In this document: piece by piece, positions 56,483 to 64,000 of the stretch
How positions within the stretch are numbered: position 1 is the stretch's first letter
How the letters are laid out: each line of letters begins with the position of its first letter
DNA from: an uncultured Legionella sp.
Lineage (GTDB): Bacteria > Pseudomonadota > Gammaproteobacteria > Legionellales > Legionellaceae
DNA: 64,000 nt
Direction: 5' to 3'
NCBI GenBank assembly: GCA_902168255.1
Contig: CABHON010000001.1
Location: 62,001-126,000 of the forward strand
The notes under the pieces: model-generated
What the model saw: the letters and a program-made list of their open reading frames with translations, nothing else
Databases searched by the model: none
What the model was told of the DNA's origin: nothing
Program-made: the position numbers and the translations under genes

Positions 56483-58444
56483 TCACGCAAGCTTTTGAGC
56501 CTTGTTTTCTAACACCTGCTTACCTTTTTTGGTAATAACATAAGCTTGATTAGGATGGCTTACCACCTCTGGGTATAAATAAGCAATTAATCCCTCTTCA
56601 CGCATAGGCGTTAGATGCCTTGTTTTTAAATTTGTAACATCCCTTTTTAAAAGCGCTCCCATTTCCTCTGCAGAATAGCCTTTCATAAAGCATAAATTTA
56701 GAATTATTGATCTTATGACAGAAGCTCTCGCTTTTGGACTTAAACGATAAATAGCTTCTTGCAATACGTCTGAAAGTTCACCTTCATTGTCGAGCCTACT
56801 TCCATTTGTGTCGAGCCTACTTCCATTTGTGTCGAGCCTACTTCCATTTGCGTCGAGCCTACTTCCATTTGCGTCGAGCCTACTTCCATTTGCGTCGAGC
56901 CTACTTCCATTTGCGTCGTTCTCACTTTTATGATCAGCTACTAAAGAAAAGGCGAGTTTATAATAAGTATTTCGCCCACTTCCTCCTCTTTCGAGCAAAT
57001 GATATTGCTGCCATAAACGTCTCAACAATTTACTGGCCGCTAAAGTATCCAATTCAGTAATAGCACGCAGGGCTGCATTATCAATCGCCCCTATTTCTTT
57101 GGCTAAAATTAATGCTTTTGTTTCATTATCACTTAAATTCAATGATTTAAATTGTTGCAACCAAACCAATTGTTCTTCACTCATGAGATGATGAAGTAAA
57201 AATTTAGCCGTAAAATTATTACTTTCCCTATTTGACACTAAAATGGGATGAGTTAGCCCAATTTCACCCAATAAACGTTTCATTGTGCGAAACCCGCTAC
57301 CCTTAGTTTCTGCAAATTCCAAATCATATAATACATTAGCCAGTATAGGATTTCGCAATACAGAATTCATATGATTTAAATCCTCTAATGGCTTTAATGA
57401 ATAACCCGCATTACACATTTCGAGGCGATTACTATAACGCACAATAATCGTGGGTTGATGAACACTGTAATCTCTGTGCATTACAGCATTTACAATTGCT
57501 TCACGAATAACTTTCTGGGGCAAAAAGGGCTGATCAGATCGTTGCAATTCTCCTTCTTCTAAACGAAAATGGCGTGGAATTTCATCTAAAATTACATTTT
57601 CAATTTTAGGAATAAGTGTAATGAGCGATTCGCGCAGATCAAGAGAGTATTCAAAACGTTGGTGAGGATCTTCCACCCATTCTGAGCCCGAAACTCGAAC
57701 GTAATCAACCCGGACAGCGGGGAGCAACCTTCTTAAAGACAATGCTTTACCAAATAATAATAACCCAGCAATATTAGGTACATATTCACCGTTTTGATAT
57801 TTTAGAACGCGTAAAGCTCGCAACAAATTTATATTATCAGCTTGCAGCTCTTCCGCACTAGGCCGAACTTTAGCGCGCAGTCTTCGATACAACTCAATAA
57901 TATTGTCGTCTAAATCTTCTAAACTACACTCTGGCAAAACAATTTGTTCATAAGTAATACCTGATTTAGCTATTAAAATAGGCTCTAATTCTTTTTCTGT
58001 ACATTCATAATCGCCATTTACACCTCGCCTCCATACTCCGGTTTTGCGTTTATTATGTTTATCAAAGTTACCAGTAAAACGACAGGGTTTTGCACTAACA
58101 TCCAACTCATGCACAAAAACCCCAATAACTGATTTACCTTCAATTTTACTATGTTTACATTCAATATGAACAGGCTGCTCAAACTGCTGACGACAATTAT
58201 TTTGAAGTTCGTTAAGAAGCTGATCTGTATTTTCAGCGCCACATATCCAAAAGCTATTATGCTTCACATCAGGCTCAGCAACTCCCAACAATAACCAACC
58301 GCCACCCAAACCTGGTTCATTTGCAAAAGCACATACAGTTTGCATAATTGAATAACCAACACTACTGGCTCGTTTTGCTTCAATACGTTGCTGCTCTTCA
58401 AGTTGAACAAGTTCATTAAAAAGTTGTTGGTTAGTCCAATTCAT
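56483..58444 (-). CDS. AlbA_2/RecG-related regulator with tandem NGSRLDA repeats
   Basis: A 653-residue protein. The N-terminal AlbA_2 domain shows EAKRASSVGYSIMQTVCAFAN and GGGWLLLGVAEPD. A GHKL-like C-terminal ATPase region has VIREAIVNAVMHRDYSVH. After about residue 430 there are winged-helix-like segments, including the C-terminal MKGYSAEEMGALLKRDVTNL. Between about residues 510 and 555 the unit NGSRLDA/T is repeated six times from a 21-base DNA tandem. The family is often annotated as an ATP-binding or transcriptional regulator; its role is uncertain. It is the gene upstream of icmP in the same direction. Confidence 0.75.
   Translation of the reverse strand: MNWTNQQLFNELVQLEEQQRIEAKRASSVGYSIMQTVCAFANEPGLGGGWLLLGVAEPDVKHNSFWICGAENTDQLLNELQNNCRQQFEQPVHIECKHSKIEGKSVIGVFVHELDVSAKPCRFTGNFDKHNKRKTGVWRRGVNGDYECTEKELEPILIAKSGITYEQIVLPECSLEDLDDNIIELYRRLRAKVRPSAEELQADNINLLRALRVLKYQNGEYVPNIAGLLLFGKALSLRRLLPAVRVDYVRVSGSEWVEDPHQRFEYSLDLRESLITLIPKIENVILDEIPRHFRLEEGELQRSDQPFLPQKVIREAIVNAVMHRDYSVHQPTIIVRYSNRLEMCNAGYSLKPLEDLNHMNSVLRNPILANVLYDLEFAETKGSGFRTMKRLLGEIGLTHPILVSNRESNNFTAKFLLHHLMSEEQLVWLQQFKSLNLSDNETKALILAKEIGAIDNAALRAITELDTLAASKLLRRLWQQYHLLERGGSGRNTYYKLAFSLVADHKSENDANGSRLDANGSRLDANGSRLDANGSRLDTNGSRLDTNGSRLDNEGELSDVLQEAIYRLSPKARASVIRSIILNLCFMKGYSAEEMGALLKRDVTNLKTRHLTPMREEGLIAYLYPEVVSHPNQAYVITKKGKQVLENKAQKLA
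56789..56914. repeat. Six-copy 21-base tandem repeat within the AlbA_2 gene
   Basis: Six tandem copies of a 21-base unit (core CGAGCCTACTTCCATTTG, starting at 56789, 56810, 56831, 56852, 56873 and 56894). They differ only in one C/T base that changes Ala and Thr. Being a multiple of 3 it keeps the frame, so copy number can vary without breaking the protein. Confidence 0.95.
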
Positions 58445-58471
58445 GCGCGCTTTCTCATATTAATTTACAAA

Positions 58472-59038
58472 TCAAGCTTCTGGCAACGTCACTCCTCTCT
58501 GTCCTTGATACTTTCCCCCGCGATCTCGGTAAGAAGTTTGGCATGTTTCATCGGATTGTAAAAATAACATTTGAGCAACACCTTCATACGCATAGATTTT
58601 TGCTGGCAAGGGCGTTGTGTTTGAAAACTCTAGAGTTACATGTCCCTCCCATTCAGGTTCCAGTGGTGTAACATTAACGATAATGCCGCAGCGTGCGTAA
58701 GTAGACTTTCCAAGACAAATAACTAATACATCGCGTGGTATACGAAAATATTCCATTGTAACCGCTAACGCAAATGAATTGGGGGGAATAATGCAAACGT
58801 CAGATTCCACATCCACAAAACTATTTTTATCAAAGTTTTTAGGATCAACAATGGCTGAATTAATATTTGTAAAAATTTTAAAATGATTGGAGCATCGTAC
58901 ATCATAACCAAAACTTGATGTTCCATAAGAAATAATACGATTTCCTTCTTGAGAACGAACTTGATTAGGTTGGAAAGGTTCTATCATTCCATGGTTTAAA
59001 GCCATTTCATTAATCCAACGATCGGATTTTATTGCCAT
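58472..59038 (-). CDS. dcd: dCTP deaminase
   Basis: Deaminates dCTP to dUTP, the main route to thymidylate in gammaproteobacteria. The 188-residue length is typical. Family segments: [14 protein letters not shown], the active-site-like [31 protein letters not shown] (with Arg, Ala and Glu of the catalytic site) and the C-terminal [16 protein letters not shown]. It is preceded by a 130-base intergenic region and transcribed away from ohr. The gene is in the same direction as the AlbA_2 gene, 27 bases upstream of it. Confidence 0.95.
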   Translation of the reverse strand: MAIKSDRWINEMALNHGMIEPFQPNQVRSQEGNRIISYGTSSFGYDVRCSNHFKIFTNINSAIVDPKNFDKNSFVDVESDVCIIPPNSFALAVTMEYFRIPRDVLVICLGKSTYARCGIIVNVTPLEPEWEGHVTLEFSNTTPLPAKIYAYEGVAQMLFLQSDETCQTSYRDRGGKYQGQRGVTLPEA

Positions 59039-59168
59039 TGTTGCCTCATCTGTAAATATATTTTAGGCATTATATAAGATCCCACTGCATTATTATACCC
59101 TCTATTTATTTGCTCGCAAAATAGAAAAATTTGACTATACTTTTGAATTTAATAGCGAGGCAATAAAA

Positions 59169-59597
59169 ATGACTAAATTAGAAAAAGTACTATATAAAGC
59201 ATCGGCCAAAGTAACAGGTGGTCGGGCAGGACAAGTGCACTCGGAACATCCTGAGTTAAACTTAACGCTTTCTACCCCTAAAGAATTAGGAGGTCAAGGA
59301 GGTGAGGGAACAAACCCCGAACAACTTTTTGCTGCAGGTTATTCTGCTTGTTTTGCAAGCGCTGTCAGTTTGGTGGCAAAGAAAGAAAATGTAACTGTTT
59401 CAGGGGATATCGAAATTGAAGGAAACGTTGGAATTGGCCAAGTAAACCAAGGTTATGGCCTTGAAGTAGAATTAAAAATTTCTATACCCGGCGTAGAAAA
59501 GGATAGAGCAGAAGAATTAGTGCAAAAAGCACATCAAATTTGCCCTTATTCAAACGCTACGCGAGGAAACATAGAAGTTACGCTAACGGTAGTGTAA
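59169..59597 (+). CDS. ohr: Organic hydroperoxide resistance protein (Ohr/OsmC family)
   Basis: Thiol peroxidase that reduces organic hydroperoxides. Both reactive cysteines are seen: in [10 protein letters not shown] and in [12 protein letters not shown]. The signature for Ohr rather than OsmC is [25 protein letters not shown]. It has 142 residues, the usual length. GCGAGG lies 9 bases before the ATG, and a TATACT promoter-like element lies about 35 bases upstream. Ohr is commonly controlled by OhrR; no ohrR gene is adjacent here. Confidence 0.93.
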   Translation: MTKLEKVLYKASAKVTGGRAGQVHSEHPELNLTLSTPKELGGQGGEGTNPEQLFAAGYSACFASAVSLVAKKENVTVSGDIEIEGNVGIGQVNQGYGLEVELKISIPGVEKDRAEELVQKAHQICPYSNATRGNIEVTLTVV

Positions 59598-59650
59598 CTT
59601 CTCCCTACCATTACCAAGGAAGTCACCACTCCCAACTTGTGTCAATCATT

Positions 59651-59863
59651 AGACTTCTTGCATAACCTCCTTATGCGCGAGAAATTGGAGGAGACTCGGA
59701 GCACACAAATCGGCAGGAAAGCCGATTTGCACAGGCACTGGCTGAAAGCCGAGGTTCAAGGATGGACCGAGTGAAAACCGGAATGTACACGGCAGTACAT
59801 GAGAATTCGAGCACCGAATCGACGAACAAGCTCTCCGTAGAAGGAAGGTTATGCAAGAAGTCT
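59651..59863. repeat. Palindromic element with 18-base inverted ends
   Basis: AGACTTCTTGCATAACCT at 59651-59668 and its exact inverse at 59846-59863 bound a stretch of about 213 bases. The interior starts with a 33-base word that is also inside the Sel1 gene (43801). It lies in the 332-base gap between ohr and the Thr-rich gene and contains only a short reverse open stretch, which I do not regard as a gene. Confidence 0.8.
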
Positions 59864-59929
59864 ATTAGCTAATGCTTAAAATTTTTGATATAATTAAATT
59901 ATGATTTAAAAGGATTAGGGAGTTGTTCC

Positions 59930-61813
59930 ATGAAGAAAAATTTAGTCGTTTTGACCCTTGTAGCTGCCTTAGGCATACATGAGGGAATGGCTACAACCGT
60001 TACCACCACCTCACCTTACTCAAGTGGCAGTCGAAATGTTACAGTAACTACGAATACAGGACATGTTGGTACCGGCACCATACAGGCTCCTGGTAAACTT
60101 ACTGTGACCACAAATGGAAATACAACCACAGCCACAATGACGAACAATCGTACAGGCGAGACAAGTACGTACACCAAAACAATAAGTGGTAACACAGGTA
60201 CCCTCTCAAAATCGGGTAATGGCACTACAACTGTTACAGCAACAACCCCTACGACGACTGAAAACTCAGAAGGTGGAACGGACACAACAGAAACTGTCAC
60301 AATAACAGGTCCCGCAAATTATAGTCATACCCTCACAAAAACTACTTCTGAGACTGGGAGCGGTGATTATACTATGTCTGTATCAAATCAGAGTGGTACT
60401 GTTTTTCTAAATGGGACTGCCACTAGTTCAAATGGCACTGAAAGTGCATCCATTTCGACAGAGAAAGGTAAGGAGGGGACAATAACAGTATCAAGTGATG
60501 GAAAAACTACCACAGCCATATCTCCTACAGGAGGAACATTAACTCATAATGTGAGCGCCTCTGGCACCACAACAACGTTTAATCGCAACTACTTAGGTAG
60601 CGTTTCTTCAGTATCTGCCCCTACTACCACTACAAATTCTGAAGGGGGTACTGTTACAACAGAAAGCGTGACATTAACAGCAAAAAATCCTGCAGGTAGC
60701 TACTCTAACACCCTTACAAAAACCACTTCCGAAACTTCAGCAGGTAGCGATGATTATACGATGACTGTATCAGATCAAAGTGGGTACGTTTATGCAGAGG
60801 GAACTGAAACTGATTCCGATGGTACTATAACTGTGTCAGGTTCATCAGCGAAAGGCAACCATGTAGAAATAACAAAGGGCAATGGTGAAAAATCTACCAC
60901 AATTACTTCTAATGCAGGTGGACAAAGAACGCATGATGTCAGCACCTCTGGCACTACCACAACCGTGACAACCAGTGAAGGCAATGAGAAGACTCGGGAT
61001 ATCACCCCCTCTGGTAAATCAACAACGGTTACAGATTCGTACGGTGGAACGGCAACTCGTGACGTAACTTCCTCCGGCACTACAACAACCATTACAACCG
61101 CAGATGGTGGAACGGCAACTCAAGATGTAACTTCTTCTGGCACAACCACAACCGTTAACACCGTGTTCAGTCAACCAACGGTTACAGATGTTTCAGCCCC
61201 TACCACCACTGAAAATTCAGAAGGGGGAACCGTTACAACAGAAACAGGAGTATTAACAGGTCCTGCTGGTTACAGTGGTACCCTCACCAAAACCACCTCC
61301 GAAACTTCAGCAGGTAGCGACGATTATACCATGACTGTATCCGGTCAAAGTGGGTATGTTTATCTAGAGGGATCGGAAACGAATTCTGATGGTACTATAA
61401 CTGTATCAGGTTCCTCCTGGAAAGGTAATCATGCAACACTAACCAATGCTAATGATGAAAAGTCTGTAACCGTTACAACTCATAGTGGCGGAATGATGAC
61501 TCGGGATGTTAGTGCTTCGGGCGCAACAACAACTGTTACAACCGATAAAGGTAATGAGATGACGCATGATGTTAGCGCCTCTGGCAGTACAACAACGATT
61601 ACGACCGCGGACGGCAGTGAGGCAACTTATGAAACCACCCCTTCTGGTACAACAATGTACATTTATCCTGTTCCCTCTGAACATTTCAGGCCGATAGTCG
61701 CAGAAAACACGGAAAATTCCATGATAACACCCGAAGATCTTTCTATGGGGATACTTATGATTGCGATGGGTACCGCCCCAGAAATTGCTGAGACGGTGAG
61801 TCAAGAAGAGTAA
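59930..61813 (+). CDS. Secreted Thr/Ser-rich repeat protein
   Basis: A 627-residue protein with a signal peptide (MKKNLVVLTLVAALGIHEGMA, cleavage near residue 21) and then about 550 residues dominated by Thr, Ser and Gly. There are three long repeats starting near residues 105, 232 and 423 (each with PTTTxNSEGGT and DYTMxVSxQSG). There is also a run of about nine short units such as RDVSASGTTTTVTT. Non-repetitive acidic residues of about 590-627 end the protein. Such composition is typical of beta-solenoid or fibrous extracellular proteins. No sorting or autotransporter domain is seen. Function unknown; a surface or adhesion role is a guess. Confidence 0.75.
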   Translation: MKKNLVVLTLVAALGIHEGMATTVTTTSPYSSGSRNVTVTTNTGHVGTGTIQAPGKLTVTTNGNTTTATMTNNRTGETSTYTKTISGNTGTLSKSGNGTTTVTATTPTTTENSEGGTDTTETVTITGPANYSHTLTKTTSETGSGDYTMSVSNQSGTVFLNGTATSSNGTESASISTEKGKEGTITVSSDGKTTTAISPTGGTLTHNVSASGTTTTFNRNYLGSVSSVSAPTTTTNSEGGTVTTESVTLTAKNPAGSYSNTLTKTTSETSAGSDDYTMTVSDQSGYVYAEGTETDSDGTITVSGSSAKGNHVEITKGNGEKSTTITSNAGGQRTHDVSTSGTTTTVTTSEGNEKTRDITPSGKSTTVTDSYGGTATRDVTSSGTTTTITTADGGTATQDVTSSGTTTTVNTVFSQPTVTDVSAPTTTENSEGGTVTTETGVLTGPAGYSGTLTKTTSETSAGSDDYTMTVSGQSGYVYLEGSETNSDGTITVSGSSWKGNHATLTNANDEKSVTVTTHSGGMMTRDVSASGATTTVTTDKGNEMTHDVSASGSTTTITTADGSEATYETTPSGTTMYIYPVPSEHFRPIVAENTENSMITPEDLSMGILMIAMGTAPEIAETVSQEE

Positions 61814-61841
61814 AATGGGGGCGAAGTAGCACCTGCAGACT

Positions 61842-61874
61842 AAAAGTTAGGCTAATGTTAGTCTAACTTTTTTC
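61842..61874. terminator. Bidirectional terminator between the Thr-rich gene and mrp
   Basis: AAAAGTTAG (61842-61850) and CTAACTTTT (61863-61871) form a stem followed by TTTTTT on the plus strand, and on the minus strand by a T-rich run. It overlaps the mrp stop codon and ends both convergent genes. Confidence 0.8.
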
Positions 61875-62972
61875 TACCACTACCCCCGGAAATTTACCCG
61901 TATAATCAATTTTTGTCAGGGATATTTTGGCAGCAGTTCCACGAGCAATATCATAAAATGTCTGTGTATTAACATGCTGTTGATAATGAACTTCTTGGTG
62001 AGTCATCCAAGGCACTCCGGACTCAGAAGTGTCACACATCATCGGGTCTAATACTAGCCTACCTAATAAAGGTACATCATATTGCTTTGCTAAGGCTTCT
62101 CCACCTTTTTCACCAAAAATGGGAGCAGTATGTCCACAAGAAGGACAAACATGTGCAGCCATATTTTCCACGATGCCAATAACAGGGACATTTACCTTTG
62201 CAAACATGGTTAATGCTTTGCGTACGTCTAATACCGCTACTTTTTGCGGTGTAGTCACCATAATAACACCGGTAACAGGAATTTTCTGAATCATGGTTAA
62301 TGACACATCGCCTGTACCGGGAGGTAAATCGATAACCAAATAATCTAATTCAGGCCAATGGGTATCAAAGAAAAGTTGCTCTAATGCCCTGCCAACCATC
62401 GGGCCACGCCATACCATGGGTGTCTCTTCTTGAGGAATCATGTAAGCCATTGAAATAGTTTGTAACCCATAAGATTCTGTTGGTTCAAAATGTTTTCCAT
62501 CTTTACTGGGTGTTGGTTGGGTGACTCCGAGTAAACACGCTTGACTCGGGCCATAAATATCTGCATCTAACAACCCTACTTTAGCACCTTCTTTTTGTAA
62601 TGCTAATGCAACATTTAGGGCAACCGTTGATTTACCTACTCCCCCTTTTCCAGAGGCAACCGCAATAACATTTTTAATATTTTTCAGTCGTTTTAGGCCT
62701 GCTTTGATGGCATGTGGTTGAATTTGAGCCGTTATTTCCCACTGCACTTTCCATCCTGCATCGGTGAGATGCAAATTTTCGTCAAGGAACGCATCAAGGT
62801 GTGCCTTTATTTCATGTTGGTATTGTTCGATAGGAAAGCCAAATACCAAGTGTACTTTCACTAGGTTCTGATCCTCAAGATCAATGTCTTTCACGACATG
62901 AGCCTCAAATAAGTCTACACCCAAATAAGGTTCAATGTATTGAGTTAACGCTGTTTTAATTTTTTGAAGCAT
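61863..62972 (-). CDS. mrp: Iron-sulfur carrier protein Mrp/ApbC
   Basis: P-loop NTPase that carries and delivers 4Fe-4S clusters. The deviant Walker A GKGGVGKSTVALNVALAL is at about residue 108, and Walker B lies in YLVIDLPPGTGDVSLTMIQK. The CxxC that bridges the cluster is in HVCPSCGHTAPIFG. The 369 residues include the N-terminal DUF59-like domain (about 1-90) and the ParA/MinD-type core. It lies 6 bases after ubiE in the same direction. Confidence 0.95.
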   Translation of the reverse strand: MLQKIKTALTQYIEPYLGVDLFEAHVVKDIDLEDQNLVKVHLVFGFPIEQYQHEIKAHLDAFLDENLHLTDAGWKVQWEITAQIQPHAIKAGLKRLKNIKNVIAVASGKGGVGKSTVALNVALALQKEGAKVGLLDADIYGPSQACLLGVTQPTPSKDGKHFEPTESYGLQTISMAYMIPQEETPMVWRGPMVGRALEQLFFDTHWPELDYLVIDLPPGTGDVSLTMIQKIPVTGVIMVTTPQKVAVLDVRKALTMFAKVNVPVIGIVENMAAHVCPSCGHTAPIFGEKGGEALAKQYDVPLLGRLVLDPMMCDTSESGVPWMTHQEVHYQQHVNTQTFYDIARGTAAKISLTKIDYTGKFPGVVVEKS

Positions 62973-62978
62973 AAGAAT

Positions 62979-63719
62979 TTAATATTTAAATGCAATATGT
63001 AAAGCAACAATACCGCCGGTTAATTGATGAAAGTGACAATCTTGGAAACCTGCCGCCGTAATCATTGTTTTTAATGTTTCGGCATCCGGATGCATTCGAA
63101 TAGATTCAGCTAAATAACGATAGCTTTCTTCATCTTTCGCCACCACTTTTCCTAAAAAAGGCAATACTGAAAAAAGATACACTTGATACAGTGGCTCTAA
63201 AAAAGCTTTAGGCTTAGAAAATTCTAACACCATTAAGCGCCCGCCTGGTTTCAATACCCGAAACATTGACCGAATTGCCGCATCTTTGTCCCGAACATTT
63301 CGTAATCCGAACCCAATAGTAATGGCATCAAAGCTATTATCTTCAAAAGGAAGGCATTCAGCATTGGCTAAAGTATAGACAACATTATCCAGAAGGCCAG
63401 CATCCCACATGCGTTGACGTCCATGTTTTAACATATTTTCATTGATATCGGCTAACACTACTTGTCCCGTAGAAGTCACTCGTTCCGCCAGTAGTTTCGT
63501 TAAATCACCGCTCCCGCCCGCTAAATCTAAAACGCGTTGCCCAGGGCGCACATGGCTAACAGCCAATGTAAAACGTTTCCAAAGCCGATGAATACCTAAG
63601 GACATCAAATCATTCATTTGATCATAATTATCAGCAACCGAGTCAAATACTGCATTGACCTTTCCTTGCTTTTGCTCCCAGGAAACCTCTTGGTATCCAA
63701 AATGTGTTTTCTTTTCTAT
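62979..63719 (-). CDS. ubiE: Ubiquinone/menaquinone C-methyltransferase UbiE with an apparent ATA start
   Basis: SAM-dependent methyltransferase for the C-methylation step of quinone synthesis. The SAM site is [16 protein letters not shown], followed by [24 protein letters not shown]. An ordinary search would start at MNDLMS (63617, 212 residues). In the same frame the sequence continues upstream with [20 protein letters not shown] and [14 protein letters not shown], as in normal UbiE, giving 246 residues. No ATG, GTG or TTG exists before the in-frame stop. The best-placed codon is ATA at 63719, with GAGGA 7 bases upstream. A mutated start codon, a rare start or a one-base error must be considered. 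A tiny upstream frame (63747-63730) ends next to that SD. Confidence 0.8.
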   Translation of the reverse strand: MEKKTHFGYQEVSWEQKQGKVNAVFDSVADNYDQMNDLMSLGIHRLWKRFTLAVSHVRPGQRVLDLAGGSGDLTKLLAERVTSTGQVVLADINENMLKHGRQRMWDAGLLDNVVYTLANAECLPFEDNSFDAITIGFGLRNVRDKDAAIRSMFRVLKPGGRLMVLEFSKPKAFLEPLYQVYLFSVLPFLGKVVAKDEESYRYLAESIRMHPDAETLKTMITAAGFQDCHFHQLTGGIVALHIAFKY

Positions 63720-63794
63720 TTTTTGTTCCTCATAAGAAAATGCCCATTTACTCCTTCAGGACAATACTGGGTGGCTTCGTTACACAATACCACT

Positions 63795-63860
63795 CCCCGT
63801 AGGGGCGGGGTCTTGTACCCACCTGTTGTTGCGGCCAGGTACAAGACTGCCCTACGTAGG
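63795..63860. repeat. Palindromic repeat (GTAGGGGC-TCTTGTACC type), copy 2
   Basis: Left arm CCGTAGGGGCGGGGTCTTGT and right arm CCAGGTACAAGACTGCCC with GTAGG at the end form an inverted repeat similar to the copy at 52257. The rest of 63748-64000 shows no supported gene; an open stretch on the plus strand through the repeat looks spurious. Confidence 0.65.
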
Positions 63861-64000
63861 AAAATTGTCTTTTTTGCCATGACGGAGAATGGTTTATGGT
63901 ATTTGACATATGTATCAAAATCAAGTACTTTTCGGGAAATTTTGGATCAAGCCGAGTAATAATAATGCATACCTACGCTACATTGCAGCTAAAAAAGAAT

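Noticed and set aside
56789-56914. Six-copy repeat considered as a CRISPR array
   Set aside because: Units are directly adjacent with no spacers, are 21 bases long and are in frame inside a gene.
59671-59856. Short reverse open frame inside the 59651-59863 element
   Set aside because: It is a by-product of the palindromic repeat, with no SD and no homologous domain known to me.
60016-61092. Valine-rich reverse frames across the Thr-rich gene
   Set aside because: They mirror the Thr/Ser codons of the plus strand and have no start signals; typical shadow frames.
63618-63959. Plus-strand open frame of 113 codons at the end of the window
   Set aside because: It runs antisense to the UbiE N-terminus and through a palindromic repeat, with no SD.

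Overview
The window is an AT-rich gammaproteobacterial chromosome segment that most resembles Legionellales (the Legionella/Coxiella group). The evidence is a Dot/Icm type IVB coupling-protein pair (icmP/dotM and icmO/dotL), a mevalonate-pathway pair (class II HMG-CoA reductase plus a GHMP kinase), and several proteins of effector type: RCC1 repeats, Sel1 repeats, a PP2C-like phosphatase and unknowns. These sit between ordinary housekeeping genes. Genus and species cannot be fixed from the sequence alone.

Layout. 1-2427: 3' end of lepA, then lepB and rnc. 2499-6042: accessory block with a hypothetical protein, a PP2C-like protein whose motifs are in circularly permuted order, a MazE/MazF-type toxin-antitoxin pair and a Ser/Gly-rich small protein. 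About 6119-6650: a mobile-looking element with long inverted repeats. 6798-14717 (minus): one tight operon nuoF-nuoG-nuoH-lptF-lptG-asd, a fragment of the normal 14-gene nuo operon. 14956-16815: KGG-type stress protein and an AAA ATPase/DUF4143 gene with three phased operator-like palindromes. 16994-19274: glmU, 6S RNA and the 5-formyl-THF cyclo-ligase gene. 19391-22255: large RCC1-repeat protein. 22468-27050: peptide transporter and putA. 27403-28708: LexA-like repressor lacking its protease dyad, then sodB. 28824-30194: unknown protein, followed by a second copy of the inverted-repeat element (about 30286-30830).

30858-35497 (minus): translation/cell-division operon rpsB-tsf-pyrH-frr-eno-ftsB. 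35771-37908: GHMP kinase and HMG-CoA reductase. 38016-43621: MFS protein, purB, nadB, second MFS protein. 43752-45452: Sel1-repeat protein. 45525-48599: leuS-lptE. 48740-48906: palindromic repeat in the place where holA often lies. 49080-52233: amino-acid permease, tRNA-Gln, EamA transporter, small membrane protein. 52410-56416 (minus): conserved hypothetical, icmO and icmP. 56483-59597: AlbA_2-type protein with a minisatellite, dcd, ohr. About 59651-59863: another palindromic element, part of which also lies inside the Sel1 gene. 59930-61813: secreted Thr/Ser-rich repeat protein. 61863-63719 (minus): mrp and ubiE, where ubiE has no ordinary start codon.

The most interesting points are the permuted PP2C-like protein, the two inverted-repeat elements that each carry a decayed DUF559-like nuclease tail, the shared 33-bp repeat inside the Sel1 coding sequence, the fragmented nuo operon, the isolated icmPO pair, the apparent ATA start of ubiE and the three 24-bp-phased operators.
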